Source of the DNA: JANOYJ01 sp963792485
Lineage (GTDB): Bacteria; Pseudomonadota; Alphaproteobacteria; Rhizobiales; Rhizobiaceae
Reading direction: 5' to 3'
Assembly (NCBI GenBank): GCA_963792485.1
Contig: CAWBWL010000006.1
Span: 62,001-126,000 of the forward strand
DNA: 64,000 nucleotides
A model generated the notes under the pieces. That model searched no databases and was not told the DNA's origin. It worked only from the letters and a program-made list of their open reading frames with translations. Positions 1-10,036 of this stretch are shown here, piece after piece. Every line of letters begins with the position of its first letter. Position 1 is the stretch's first letter. The position numbers and the translations under genes were made by a program.

Positions 1-242
1 GGACCATGCAGCGGCTGGCCGACATTCTCGACGCGCCGGTCGACCGGCCGACGATTTTGGAAACGACAGCGCTTGGCGCGGCATGGCTTGCGGCGCAGGC
101 CTCCGGCATTTGGCCGGACCGACAAGGCTTTGCCAAAACCTGGGCGCTCGACAAGCGGTTTTCGCCCAAAATTGACGCCAAAGCCCGTTCCCTCGCCCTC
201 AAGGGCTGGTCCAGCGCCGTGCGGCGAACGCTGACAAACTAA
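1..242 (+). CDS. glpK: Glycerol kinase, C-terminal end (partial)
   Basis: The reading frame is open from the left edge and ends with TAA at 240-242, so only about the last 79 residues are present. The segment with ETTALGAAWLA followed by a Gly-Ile-Trp motif matches the C-terminal FGGY kinase domain of glycerol kinase, which phosphorylates glycerol to glycerol 3-phosphate in the cytoplasm. Other FGGY sugar kinases share this fold, but the spacing of the ETTALGAA block fits GlpK best. The start and the catalytic N-terminal half lie outside the window. The next gene starts about 200 bp downstream and looks like a separate transcription unit. Confidence 0.75.
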   Translation, partial: TMQRLADILDAPVDRPTILETTALGAAWLAAQASGIWPDRQGFAKTWALDKRFSPKIDAKARSLALKGWSSAVRRTLTN

Positions 243-328
243 TCAACGCCAATAGACGGACACCGCGTCGCAATTCCGTTAGCGCATGTCGCACCGGAAC
301 GGCGATGAAAAGTCACGAAACTGTTGGC

Positions 329-356
329 TTGACTCGCATGGGAGGCGGGCTAGTCT
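329..356 (+). promoter_or_regulatory. Possible sigma-70-like promoter for the peptide ABC operon
   Basis: TTGACT at 329-334 and TAGTCT at 351-356 are separated by 16 bp and lie about 90 bp upstream of the binding-protein start. The -35 is close to consensus and the -10 is weak. The rest of the 243-443 gap holds nothing else I recognise. This is inferred from sequence only. Confidence 0.35.
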
Positions 357-443
357 CTCCTCTTGAAACAATGAATTCCGGCAAACGGATATCGGGGCAA
401 CACGCAAACTCCGCCAAGCGGAGACAATGGGAGCTAGAACACA

Positions 444-2046
444 ATGAACGAGTTTGAATACAAACTTAAGGCAGCGGAAAAGCTGGCCGCAAGGTCATCG
501 GTCTCTCGCCGCGACTTCCTGCAATTGGCCGCGCTGGCCGGACTGACAATTCCTGCCGCGAACGCGCTTTTGCTGGACTCAGCGCGCGCGCAAGAGCCGA
601 AAAAGGGCGGCAATTTCATCATCGGCATGGAAGGCGGCTCAGCATCCGACTCGCTTGATCCAAGCACTTATGCCGACTCCGTCATGATCGCTGCCTCGCT
701 GGCTGTATGTAACAATCTTGTGGAATTCGATGAGGCCGGCAAGCCAACGGGCGAAATCTTCGAGAGCTGGGAAGCCAAGCCCGGCGCCGCCGAATGGGTG
801 TTCAACATCCGCCAAGGCGTGAAGTTCTCGAACGGCAAGGCCGTTGATGCTGATGACATCATCTATTCGATCGGTATTCACCGCAGCGCCGAAACAAAAT
901 CTCCTGCAAAGGGCATTCTTGAGCCGATCAAGGAAATCAAAGCGATTTCGCCAACGCAGGTCGGCATCACGCTGTCAGCTCGGCAATGCCGACTTGCCGG
1001 TCGTTCTCGCCGACTATCACATCATTGTCGTGCCGAAGGACTTCAACGACTGGAACAAGCTGATTGGTACCGGCGCCTACACGCTGGAGAGCTTCGAGCC
1101 TGGCGTGCGCCTCGTGTTCAAGAACCGCGGCGACTATTGGAAGGCCGGGCGCGGCAATTTTGATACGGTCGAAATCCGCAACATTCAGGACGCCGCAGCC
1201 CGCACAGCCGCGCTACAGTCCGGTGAAATCCATGCCGCCAACCGCATGGACGCCCGCACCGTCGATCTTTTGATGAAGGATCCGAACCTCAACATCGTGC
1301 GCACCAAGGGCACGGGCAACCGGTTCTGCTTTGTAGCGCGCGTGACCGACGATCCGTTCACCAACAAGGATTTGCGTCTTGCGCTGAAATACGGCTTGGA
1401 CCGCGAAGCGATCATCAAGCAGGTCTATAATGGCTATGCGGTGGCCGGCAACGACCACACACTTGATGCCTTGAACCCCTACTACAACACCAGCATGCCG
1501 CAGCGCGTGTATGACCCGGAAAAGGCTGCCTTCCATTTCAAGAAGGCCGGGCTCGCAGCTGGTACAAAAGTTGAGCTTCAAACCTCGGAAGGCGCTTGGA
1601 GCACTGCAGTTGACTGCGCCCAGATATACCAGGAATCCCTGAAGAAGGCCGGCGTTGAGCTGACCGTCAACAAGGTTTCCGCCGATGGCTATTGGGATAA
1701 TGTCTGGCTGAAAGTGCCGTTCTGCGCAGTGTATTGGGGACGCCGCCTGTCGGCTGACGCCAGCCTGTCGCTCGTATTTGGTTCAGGCTCTGCATGGAAC
1801 GATTCCAACTGGAAGGTGCCGGAATTTGACAAGATCATCGAGGGTGCCCGCGTTGAGCTCGACGATGCCAAGCGCAAGGAGATGTACTTCAAGGCGCAGG
1901 AAATGATCGCCGATGACGGCGGCCAGATGTGCTTTGCCATCACCGATTATCTTGATGGTTACGCCAAGAACGTCATGGGCAATGCGCCGCATGCCCGTTA
2001 CGACTTGAACGATAACCGAATTGCGGAAAAGGGCTGGTTCGCCTGA
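444..2046 (+). CDS. Peptide/nickel-type ABC transporter substrate-binding protein (frame break near 980)
   Basis: This is the periplasmic solute-binding component (SBP_bac_5 family) of a peptide/opine/nickel-type importer. The N-terminus carries a twin-arginine signal with SRRDFLQLAA, a hydrophobic stretch and ARAQE, so export by Tat is likely. The family core is visible in the N-terminal half (around GMEGGSASDSLDPSTYAD) and again after the break. The frame changes by one extra base near 980: residues up to VGITLS are in one frame and NADLPVVLADYH continues in the next. Repair gives about 533 residues, a normal length. It is followed by two permeases and a fused ATPase in the same orientation. 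The substrate cannot be read from sequence. Confidence 0.85.
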
Positions 2047-2090
2047 TCCTCTGGAACGTGAAATGATCTGAAAAAACTGGGGGCGAGCTT

Positions 2091-3047
2091 ATGTTGAGAT
2101 TTATTCTGATCAGGCTCGCCCTCGGACTTTTATCACTCGTCGCTGTCAGCGTCCTTATCTTTGCGGCAACCGAAATATTGCCCGGCGACGTCGCCAGCGC
2201 TGTTCTGGGTCAAGGCGCGACGCCGGAAACGCTGGCCGCGTATCGCATTGAGCTCGGCCTCGACCGTCCAGCTTATGTCCGCTATTTCGAATGGGCCGGG
2301 GGCGCGATTCAGGGCGATTTCGGCGTGGCGATGACCAATAAACGCGAAATCCTGCCGGAACTTATGAAGAAGTTCAAAAACACCTTGTTCCTTGCCGGTG
2401 TTGCCGCGCTGATTGCCGTGCCGATATCCGTTGGCCTTGGCATCATCGCTGCCATCAATGAAGGCAAGTGGCAGGACCGCTGGTCGAACATTGTGTCGCT
2501 CGCCACAATATCCGTGCCGGAGTTTTTCATCGCTTACCTGCTGATCCTGATATTCGCTGTGAAACTGCGCTGGTTTCCGTCTCTCTCCACCGTGTTTGAC
2601 AGCATGGGCATTGGCGAAAGGCTGTTCAAGATTGCGCTGCCTGCGTTGACGCTGACCATGCTTGTGGCTGCGCACATGCTGCGCATGACCCGGTCTTCGG
2701 TGCTTGCGATCATGTCTCAGCCCTATATCGAAATGGCATTCCTGAAGGGCATGCCGCGCTCGCGGGTGATCCTGAAACATGCCTTGCCAAACGCCGCTGC
2801 GCCGATCATTTCTGTCATAGCGCTCAATCTTGCCTACCTCATCGTCGGCGTGGTCGTCATTGAAGTCGTGTTCGTTTATCCGGGCGTCGGCCAGTACATG
2901 GTGGACGGCGTGACCAAGCGCGACCTGCCGGTCGTGCAGGCCTGCGGCCTGTTGTTCGCCGCGACATTTATCATTCTCAACACTGTCGCGGACATTTTGG
3001 CGATCATCGCAAATCCGAGATTGCGTAAACCTACAAGGGCGGACTGA
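2091..3047 (+). CDS. ABC transporter permease, DppB/OppB family
   Basis: A 318-residue inner-membrane permease with about six hydrophobic segments, starting with a typical short cytoplasmic end and a first helix. Its EPGD-like start of the periplasmic loop (EILPGDVASAVLG) and the C-terminal EAA loop region (GMPRSRVILKHALPNA) are characteristic of DppB/OppB permeases. It follows the binding protein by 44 bp, with GGGGCGAGC just upstream as a ribosome site, and is 3 bp from the next permease. It should form the transmembrane channel of the importer with the DppC-like protein. Substrate unknown. Confidence 0.9.
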   Translation: MLRFILIRLALGLLSLVAVSVLIFAATEILPGDVASAVLGQGATPETLAAYRIELGLDRPAYVRYFEWAGGAIQGDFGVAMTNKREILPELMKKFKNTLFLAGVAALIAVPISVGLGIIAAINEGKWQDRWSNIVSLATISVPEFFIAYLLILIFAVKLRWFPSLSTVFDSMGIGERLFKIALPALTLTMLVAAHMLRMTRSSVLAIMSQPYIEMAFLKGMPRSRVILKHALPNAAAPIISVIALNLAYLIVGVVVIEVVFVYPGVGQYMVDGVTKRDLPVVQACGLLFAATFIILNTVADILAIIANPRLRKPTRAD

Positions 3048-3050
3048 GAT

Positions 3051-3884
3051 ATGACTATTCTTGGACACAAGCCAAACGCCACTGCCTGGGTCGGTCTTAT
3101 CATTGTCGGCTTTTTTGTTTTCCTGGCGATTTTTGCGCCGTGGATTGCGCCCTACAGTCAGGCTGAGACAGTCGGCGACACCTGGGCGCCTGCCTCGTCC
3201 ACCTCCTGGATGGGAACGGACCAGATCGGCCGGGATCTGATGTCGCGCATCATTTACGGCGCGCGCATGACCATCGGGATCGCGCTCGCCACCACTGTTT
3301 TATCATTCCTGATCGGAACGACGCTCGGACTCTTGGCCTCAACCGGCGGCAATGTCATTGACCAGATCCTGTCCCGCATTGTCGATGTGATGCTGTCGAT
3401 CCCGCTTCTGGTGTTCGCCCTCATCATCCTGTCGATGTTCGGCTCCTCCATTCCAACCCTGATCATCACCATCGCCGTTCTCGATAGCACCCGCGTCTTC
3501 CGCCTCGCCCGCGCCGTCTCGATGAATGTCGCCGTGCTGGAGTATGTGGAAGCCGCCAAGCTCCGCGGCGAGGGCCTCTGGTGGGTGATGACCAAAGAAG
3601 TGCTGCCCAACGTATTGCCGCCTATGATTTCGGAATTCGGCCTGCGCTTCTGCTTCAACTTTCTGTTCGTCGCCGGTCTTTCGTTCCTCGGCCTTGGCAT
3701 TCAGCCGCCATTCGCCGACTGGGGCGGCATGGTGCGCGAAAACGGCAAGGCGATTTCCTTTGGTCTGGTTGCTCCGCTTTATCCTGCGGCCATGATCGCG
3801 CTGATGACGATCGGCGTGAACCTCATCGTTGACTGGATATTGTCAATCAATGCGCGGCCTTCCGGCGCTTCGGCGGAGATGTGA
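3051..3884 (+). CDS. ABC transporter permease, DppC/OppC family
   Basis: A 277-residue second permease of the importer. It has the N-terminal helix and FAPWIAPY motif seen in DppC/OppC proteins, then the GTDQIGRDLMSRIIYGAR block that marks the start of the transport domain, and the EAA loop around EYVEAAKLRGEGLWWVMTKE. It starts 3 bp after the first permease and ends 1 bp before the ATPase start, so the four genes look like one operon. The protein should heterodimerise with the DppB-like permease. Confidence 0.9.
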   Translation: MTILGHKPNATAWVGLIIVGFFVFLAIFAPWIAPYSQAETVGDTWAPASSTSWMGTDQIGRDLMSRIIYGARMTIGIALATTVLSFLIGTTLGLLASTGGNVIDQILSRIVDVMLSIPLLVFALIILSMFGSSIPTLIITIAVLDSTRVFRLARAVSMNVAVLEYVEAAKLRGEGLWWVMTKEVLPNVLPPMISEFGLRFCFNFLFVAGLSFLGLGIQPPFADWGGMVRENGKAISFGLVAPLYPAAMIALMTIGVNLIVDWILSINARPSGASAEM

Positions 3885-3885
3885 G

Positions 3886-5526
3886 ATGGCTGCCGAACAA
3901 GTTCTGAAAATTCGCGATCTGCGCATTGAATCCGTCAAAGGCCTGGTGCTGGTAAACAATATCTCGCTTGAACTGAAGCGCGGCGAAGTGCTGGGCCTGA
4001 TCGGTGAATCGGGCGCGGGCAAATCGACCATCGGCATCGGCGCCATGGCCTACACACGGGCGGGCTGCCGCATCACCGGCGGGACCGTTGAAATTGACGG
4101 TGTCTCGATCCGTGATCTGTCGTCAGAAGGCAGGCGCGAGCAGCGCGGGCAGCACATTGCCTATGTTGCCCAAAGCGCTGCGGCGTCGTTCAACCCGTTT
4201 CACACGCTTCTGGATCAGGTCTGCGAAATGCCGATCCAGCACGGATTGATGAAACCGGATGAAGCCAAAGAGTGGGCCATCGAGCTGTTCAAGGCGCTTG
4301 ATCTGCCCAATCCCGAGACCATCGGCAACCGCTACCCGCACGAGGTTTCCGGCGGTCAGCTGCAGCGCGCCATGACGGCGATGGCCATGTCCTGCCGTCC
4401 GGATATCATGGTGTTTGACGAGCCGACCACGGCGCTCGACGTGACGACGCAGATCGAAGTTCTGGCGCTGATCAAGAAAGTCATCAAGGACTATAACCTC
4501 GCCGCGCTCTACATCACCCATGATCTGGCCGTAGTGGCGCAGGTCTCCGACCGCATCATGGTTTTGCGCGGCGGCAATCTGATTGAACTTGGCGAGACCG
4601 CGCAAATCTTGTCAGCGCCAAAGGATCCCTACACGCGCGCGCTGGTCAGTGAGCGCAAGCAGGCCGACCATCTGTCAGCCGAACTCGACAAGCCGCGCGG
4701 CGAGATCATTCTTGATATCAAGAATGCGCTTGGAGAATATGGCGACTTCAAGGCTGTGAACGACGTCACGCTGAATGTCGCCAAGGGTGAGACAGTGGCC
4801 GTTGTGGGCGAATCCGGTTCGGGCAAAAGCTCGCTGGCGCGCCTGATCGTTGGGCTGTTGCCGCGCAAGTCCGGTTCGGTGAAATTCCGCGGGACCGAGC
4901 TTTCCGTCGCCCTCAAAGACCGCAGCAAGGATGATTTGCGGCAGATCCAATTCATCTATCAGCTGCCTGATGTGGCCTTGAACCCGCGCCAGACCATTGG
5001 CGAAATCATCGGGCGTCCGGTGGCTTTCTATTACAACAAATCTCCCGCTGAAGTGAAAGCGCGCGTGGCTGAGCTTCTGCGGCAGGTGGGCTTGCCGGAA
5101 GACTATGCGGGCCGGCTTTCAACGCAGCTTTCCGGCGGTCAGAAGCAGCGCATCTGCATCGCTCGGGCGCTGGCGGCTGATCCCGATCTCATCATCTGCG
5201 ATGAGCCGACCTCGGCGCTCGACCAGCTGGTGGCGGACGAAATCCTGAAGCTCCTGAAAAGGCTGCAGGATGATCTGGGCGTCGCCTACCTGTTCATCAC
5301 CCATGACCTTGGCATTGTGCGCCGCATTGCGCACCGCACGGCTGTCATGCTCAAGGGCAAGCTGGTGGACGAAGGCCCGACCACCAAGATCTTCGCACCG
5401 CCCTATCATCCCTACACCGAAAATCTGTTGGCCTCGGTTCCTGAAATGCGAACCGACTGGCTGGAAAGCGTGTTGAAAATGCGCGGCGGTTCCAAGCGGG
5501 AGCGGGAGAAGGCGGCCAAGGCCTGA
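3886..5526 (+). CDS. Fused dual ABC transporter ATPase (DppD-DppF type)
   Basis: A 546-residue protein with two complete nucleotide-binding domains, equal to DppD and DppF joined in one chain. The first has Walker A GESGAGKST at about residues 40-48, a VSGGQLQRA signature and Walker B VFDEPTTALDV. The second has GESGSGKSS, LSGGQKQR and ICDEPTSALDQ. I chose ATG at 3886, 1 bp after the upstream stop, because the alternative start at 3829 would place 19 residues inside the permease gene. It powers the importer encoded just upstream. The last sense codons form part of a small hairpin. Confidence 0.9.
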   Translation: MAAEQVLKIRDLRIESVKGLVLVNNISLELKRGEVLGLIGESGAGKSTIGIGAMAYTRAGCRITGGTVEIDGVSIRDLSSEGRREQRGQHIAYVAQSAAASFNPFHTLLDQVCEMPIQHGLMKPDEAKEWAIELFKALDLPNPETIGNRYPHEVSGGQLQRAMTAMAMSCRPDIMVFDEPTTALDVTTQIEVLALIKKVIKDYNLAALYITHDLAVVAQVSDRIMVLRGGNLIELGETAQILSAPKDPYTRALVSERKQADHLSAELDKPRGEIILDIKNALGEYGDFKAVNDVTLNVAKGETVAVVGESGSGKSSLARLIVGLLPRKSGSVKFRGTELSVALKDRSKDDLRQIQFIYQLPDVALNPRQTIGEIIGRPVAFYYNKSPAEVKARVAELLRQVGLPEDYAGRLSTQLSGGQKQRICIARALAADPDLIICDEPTSALDQLVADEILKLLKRLQDDLGVAYLFITHDLGIVRRIAHRTAVMLKGKLVDEGPTTKIFAPPYHPYTENLLASVPEMRTDWLESVLKMRGGSKREREKAAKA

Positions 5527-5534
5527 CCGGCCTT
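5518..5534. terminator. Small hairpin between convergent genes
   Basis: AAGGCC and GGCCTT form a 6-bp stem around a 5-base loop, overlapping the stop of the ATPase gene and facing the end of the convergent methyltransferase gene. There is no long T tract on either side, so it is at best a weak bidirectional terminator. Confidence 0.3.
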
Positions 5535-5558
5535 TGACCTTGCAATCGCCCGTCGCAG

Positions 5559-6303
5559 TTATCGCCCTTCAGGCAGCCGGTAAACGGACACGTGCGATCT
5601 CGATTCTGCCGTAAACTCGCTTCCGGCCCAATCCGCATGCCGGCTTTCAAGCTCAAACCCCGCCAGCCGCGCCATGAGATCGAGCTCGGCCGGCCAGACA
5701 TAGCGGTGCGGCGAGCGGAACAGCTCGGCCGCGCTGCCTTCGCCAAACCTGAAATGGTGAGACACGACATGCTGGGCGAGCGTGTCATAAGTGTCGACGA
5801 GGATATAGCCCGGATCGGATTGACACACGATGGCCTGCTGGCCCATCGGCATTCTGCGCAGTTCGGGCACCCAGAGCTCAATCACGAAACGGCCGCCGGG
5901 CGACAGATGGCGCGCCGCATTGCGGAAGCACGCGACCTGTTCCGCCTGTGTCAGCACATTTGATATTCCGTTGAAGACGAGAAAGACCAGAGAGAAGTTT
6001 CCCGGAACCGTTGCGCTTGTCATGTCGCCAAGCGCGACGGGGATTTTCGCCTCGCCGGCCTTTGTTCTTAATTGGGCGATCATGGCCGGCGCGATTTCAA
6101 TGCCGGCAACGGAAATGCCGCGTTCGCTCAGCGGAACGGCAACCCGTCCGGTTCCGATAGCGAAGCTCAAGCGCGCGGCCCTTTCCGGCAAGTTCTGCAA
6201 GGCGGTCTACGACCGGACCCAGAACATCGGGCGCGAACATACCCACGCCCGGCGTGTCATAAACCTTGGCGGCTTTATCGTCCCAGATGTCTTGGTGGCG
6301 CAT
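5559..6303 (-). CDS. Class I SAM-dependent methyltransferase (frame break near 6172)
   Basis: The product begins MRHQDIWDDKAAKVYD at 6303 and, after one extra base near 6172, continues into AIGTGRVAVPL, the glycine-rich SAM-binding motif I, then GIEIAPAMIAQL with the acidic residue of motif II. The C-terminal half includes a long FVIELWVPEL segment typical of small-molecule class I methyltransferases (Methyltransf_25-like). Repaired length is about 247 residues. Substrate is unknown. It lies on the same strand as yraN and rsmI but is separated from yraN by about 50 bp. Confidence 0.75.
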
Positions 6304-6355
6304 GAGGGCCACTATGCGGCGGGATACGATAACTGTCCAGAAGGCTGGGGCCCGG

Positions 6356-6730
6356 TCAGCCGCGCGCGTGAAACAGGCTCTCCACATGCACAGGCAGTTT
6401 GCGCGGCAGAATGGCGATCAGGTCGTAGCGGATGTTCAGCCTTGCATGGTCGCGCTGCTTGGCGAGCCAGAGGTCTCCTGCGGCTTCAATGCGGCGCATC
6501 GTTGAATGGTCCACAGCATCCATCGCCTCGAGCAGCGTCGTGCGCGCCTTGACCTCAACCATAGCCACAACGTCGCGCTTGCGCGCAATGATATCGACTT
6601 CCCCGAGCTTGGTCTTGAAGCGGCGGGCGATGATGCGGTAGCCTTTCAACCGCAGCCACCAGACAGCCAGCGTCTCGCCCTTATGGCCACGCCGTTCAGC
6701 ACGTTGGCGCGATGCAAAGTCACGCGCCAT
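6356..6730 (-). CDS. yraN: YraN family (UPF0102) nuclease-fold protein
   Basis: A 124-residue protein of the UPF0102 family, related to Holliday-junction resolvase-like endonucleases. The core GETLAVWWLRLKGYRIIARRF, split here by the acidic-lysine pattern GEVDIIA...VEVKAR, is the conserved restriction-endonuclease-like motif (E, D, E-x-K). The biochemical role is not established in general. It overlaps the end of rsmI by 11 bp, the usual rsmI-yraN arrangement in alphaproteobacteria. Confidence 0.9.
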   Translation of the reverse strand: MARDFASRQRAERRGHKGETLAVWWLRLKGYRIIARRFKTKLGEVDIIARKRDVVAMVEVKARTTLLEAMDAVDHSTMRRIEAAGDLWLAKQRDHARLNIRYDLIAILPRKLPVHVESLFHARG

Positions 6731-7574
6731 CGCGCTTCATCTCCAGAAGGCGCTGGTAGAGCTCGGCCTTGGAAAGACCGGTCAGACGCGAAGCTTCCGC
6801 CGCCGCTTGCGATGCGGACATTTCCCTGGACAGGGATTTGAGAAGCCCGTCCGTGTCACCTGCATCCATTTCAGAAACCTGCGGCGGCTCGATCACAATC
6901 ACGATCTCGCCTTTGATATTTGCCTCCTGCGGATAGCGCGCGCTGAGTTCGCCAAGTGGCAGCGTGATGATTTCCTCAAACGTCTTGGTCAGTTCCCGGC
7001 ACATGGCGGCCCGCCGCGTGTCTCCAAATACGCTTGCCATGTCCGCAAGCGTCTCGCTCAAACGGTGCGGCGCTTCGTAAAACACCAGCGTCGCGTCAAG
7101 ACTGCCAATGCTGGCAAGCCGCGCGCGGCGCTGGCCGGATTTGGGCGGCAGAAAGCCTTCGAAGAAGAAGCGCGATGCGGGAAGGCCTGCCGCTGTGAGA
7201 GCCGCAAGCACCGCTGATGCGCCGGGGATCGGAACGATGCGGCATCCCGCGGCCTTGGCTTCGGCAGCCAGACGCTCGCCGGGGTCGGAAACAAGCGGCG
7301 TGCCTGCGTCCGATATCAGCGCGACGGATTTGCCATCCTTCAGCATGGCAATCAGGCGCGCGCCGGACTGCGCCTGATTGTGATCGTGATAGGAAATCGT
7401 TTTCGTCCGGATCCCGTAGCGGCTGAGCAGCACGCGCGATGTGCGCGTGTCTTCGCAGGCGATGATGTCAGCTGCGGCCAGTGTCTCCAGCGCCCGGATC
7501 GTGATGTCACCCAGATTGCCGATGGGTGTCGCCACCATATAGAGGGCGGGCTCAAGCGGCCGCGCGACAAGCAT
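6720..7574 (-). CDS. rsmI: 16S rRNA (cytidine-1402-2'-O)-methyltransferase
   Basis: RsmI methylates the 2'-O of C1402 in 16S rRNA. The protein shows the tetrapyrrole-methylase fold signature YMVATPIGNLGDITIRALE near its start, CEDTRTSRVLL, SDAGTPLVSDPG and the C-terminal RELTKTFEE motif. Starting at ATG 7574 gives 284 residues, close to the usual length. The frame stays open to 7700, and relatives often carry a short extra N-terminus before ARPLEPALY, so the true start could be somewhat upstream. It is co-oriented with yraN. Confidence 0.92.
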   Translation of the reverse strand: MLVARPLEPALYMVATPIGNLGDITIRALETLAAADIIACEDTRTSRVLLSRYGIRTKTISYHDHNQAQSGARLIAMLKDGKSVALISDAGTPLVSDPGERLAAEAKAAGCRIVPIPGASAVLAALTAAGLPASRFFFEGFLPPKSGQRRARLASIGSLDATLVFYEAPHRLSETLADMASVFGDTRRAAMCRELTKTFEEIITLPLGELSARYPQEANIKGEIVIVIEPPQVSEMDAGDTDGLLKSLSREMSASQAAAEASRLTGLSKAELYQRLLEMKRDGA

Positions 7575-7763
7575 TGTGTTGGCGAGCAGATAGGTCTTGG
7601 CGTGATCTGTGGGCAAGCGGGCAGGACTTTCGTGACGGAGGCAGCTGTCAGGGTAATGAAGTGGGCGTGATTGTTCAATCAAGCGTGAACGAGGCTTCAA
7701 AGCAAGGTTGCCGCCCGTCTGCTTCTGTGGTTCAAACTTGCGATTTGAGACGGAAAAGCCGTT

Positions 7764-8864
7764 ATGATGACGCGACGCAGATTTATGCAGGCCGGTGCGG
7801 GATTTGGTGGAGCGGGCATTTTCCCCATGGCAGGCAATGCATCTTCAAGCGCCGCCGCCTCCGGCTTCCTCTATCCTGACGAAGCACATCCGCATCAGCG
7901 CACGTTCATGCAATGGCCGGTGAACAGACAGGTCCACTCCGACGCCGCATTTCTTTCCATGCTTCAAGAGACGATTGCCAGGATCGCGAATACCGTTTCT
8001 GAGTTCGAACCCGTTGTGATGCTGATGGCGCAGGAGCACGAGAGCGGAGCGCGTAGACGCCTTGGCTCAAATGTCGATATCTGGGACGTGCCGACAGATG
8101 ATCTATGGTGCCGCGACTCCGGCCCGTCATTTGTGATCGATGGCAAGGGCGGTATTGCTGTCACCCAGTTCAACTTCAATGGCTGGGGCAACAAACAGGT
8201 TCACACGCATGACGGCAAGATAGCCGCGCGCATAGCGGAGCGGCTGGGTCTGCCGGTGTTCGATGCAGGTCTTGTCGGGGAGGCCGGCGGTGTTGAGGCT
8301 GATGGCGCGGGGACGCTGCTTGCGCATGAAAGCAGCTGGGTTAATCCGAACCGCGACAGCGGGAGCCGCGATGAGATCGAGCGGAAGCTGCTGGCGGCGA
8401 TGGGCGCGCGGAAAGTGATCTGGGCACCCGGCATTCGCGGCGCGGACATCACAGATTACCATATTGACGCACTGGCCCGGTTTGCCGGACCCGGAACAGT
8501 TCTCATCCAGATGCCCGGCGAACTCGACCCGGACGATCCCTGGTCAAAGTCCGCATTCGAGACCAGGGATATCCTTGCGGCTGCGACCGATGCCAATGGC
8601 AGGCGCTTGCGGATCGTCGAACTGGCGGAACCTGAAGACATTCGCATTGATGCGCAGGATTTTGGGTCGTCTTACGTCAATTATTATGTGTGCAACGGCG
8701 CAGTCATCGCGGCGGAGTTCGGTGATGAAGCAGCGGACCGGAAAGCCATGCAGACGCTCGGTGAACTCTATCCGGGTCGCGAGATTATCGCGCTCAACAT
8801 TGACGCGGTTGGGGAAGTTGGCGGCGGCATCCACTGCGCAACGCACGAGCAGCCCAGGGCCTAG
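7764..8864 (+). CDS. Agmatine deiminase family protein with Tat signal
   Basis: A 366-residue member of the agmatine/peptidyl-arginine deiminase (PPAD) family, which hydrolyses guanidino groups to release ammonia. Visible family motifs are DLWCRDSGPSF, FNFNGWGNK and the C-terminal GGGIHCATHEQP, where Cys358 is the expected nucleophile. The N-terminus reads TRRRFMQAGAGFGGAGI, a twin-arginine signal with a hydrophobic core, so the enzyme is probably periplasmic or surface bound; ordinary AguA is cytoplasmic. No aguB is adjacent. It stands alone, divergent from rsmI and convergent with hemW. Confidence 0.85.
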   Translation: MMTRRRFMQAGAGFGGAGIFPMAGNASSSAAASGFLYPDEAHPHQRTFMQWPVNRQVHSDAAFLSMLQETIARIANTVSEFEPVVMLMAQEHESGARRRLGSNVDIWDVPTDDLWCRDSGPSFVIDGKGGIAVTQFNFNGWGNKQVHTHDGKIAARIAERLGLPVFDAGLVGEAGGVEADGAGTLLAHESSWVNPNRDSGSRDEIERKLLAAMGARKVIWAPGIRGADITDYHIDALARFAGPGTVLIQMPGELDPDDPWSKSAFETRDILAAATDANGRRLRIVELAEPEDIRIDAQDFGSSYVNYYVCNGAVIAAEFGDEAADRKAMQTLGELYPGREIIALNIDAVGEVGGGIHCATHEQPRA

Positions 8865-8870
8865 TGCCCC

Positions 8871-10036
8871 TCAGCGCAGAAGTTCAACCAGCACGGCATC
8901 AAGCAGGATCATCCCCTTAGGCGTGGCGCGCAGCCGTGAATTGCCGATGAACTCGACCAAGCCGTCCTCTTGCAGCGCGGACAGGCGCTGCCGGTCGAAT
9001 GTGCGCTGCGCCAACGCTTCATAGCGCTGCACGTCAATGCCTTCATGCAATCTGAGGCCCATCATCAGCATTTCGTCGGCTTGCTGACTGGTCGTCAGCC
9101 GCTCTTCCTCGGACGACACCGGTGCCGCCAGCCTCAACCATCTCCAGCCAGCGCTCGGGCAATTTCTCGCGAGATCGTGACACTGCGCGTATTGCCCTCC
9201 ATAAACCGCCCATGCGCGCCGGGGCCGATGCCCGCATATTCGCCATAGCGCCAATAGACGAGGTTATGCCGGCTCTCCGCGCCGGGCGCGGCGTGGTTTG
9301 ACACTTCATAGGCTGGCAGTCCGCGCTGTGCTGTCACCTCCTGTGTCAGCGCGTAGAGATCGGCGGCGTGGCCGTCGTCCAGCATCTTGATCTTGCCAGC
9401 CTTGTGCAGCGCCGCAAACGGCGTGCCTTGCTCGATGGTCAGCTGATACATGGACAAGTGATCGGCGGCAAAGCCGATGGCTTCATTCAGCTCACGCTCC
9501 CATTCGCCCAGGGTCTGGTCCGGACGCGCATAGATCAGGTCAAAAGACAGTCTCGGAAAAATCTCCCGCGCCAGCCCGATGGCCTTCAGCGCTTCCTCCA
9601 CATTATGCAGCCGCCCGAGGAATTTCAGGTCACGGTCATTGAGCGCCTGCACGCCGAGCGAGACGCGGTTGACGCCCGCGCTCCGATAACCCCTGAACCG
9701 CTCCGCCTCGACGCTGGACGGGTTGGCTTCCAGAGTGATCTCGATATTGTCCGGCACGGTCCAGAACTCGGACGCCGCATCAAGCAGCGCTCCGACTGTC
9801 TGCGGCTGCATCAGGCTCGGCGTGCCGCCGCCGAGGAAAATGCTCTTGACGGTTTTCGGGCCGGTGCGCTCGCGCATGGTTTCCATCTCGCGGCGGAAGG
9901 CGGTGGCGTAGCGCTTCTGGTCGATGGCCTGATGGCGCACATGCGAATTGAAATCGCAATATGGGCATTTGGCGGCGCAGAACGGCCAGTGCAGATAGAC
10001 GCCGAAGCCCGGCGCGCCATCATCGGGCGGGATCAT
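8871..10036 (-). CDS. hemW: Radical SAM haem chaperone HemW (two frame breaks)
   Basis: HemW is a cytoplasmic radical-SAM protein formerly annotated as oxygen-independent coproporphyrinogen oxidase. The N-terminus has GVYLHWPFCAAKCPYCDFNSH with the CxxxCxxC cluster motif, followed by FLGGGTPSLM and SLGVQALNDRDLKFLGR. ATG at 10036 overlaps the rdgB stop in ATGA. Two single extra bases, near 9167 and 9125, split the C-terminal region; the pieces REKLPERWLEMVEAGG and SSEEERLTTSQQADEMLMMG join into the expected HemW C-terminal domain ending at 8871. Repaired length is near 388 residues. Confidence 0.88.
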
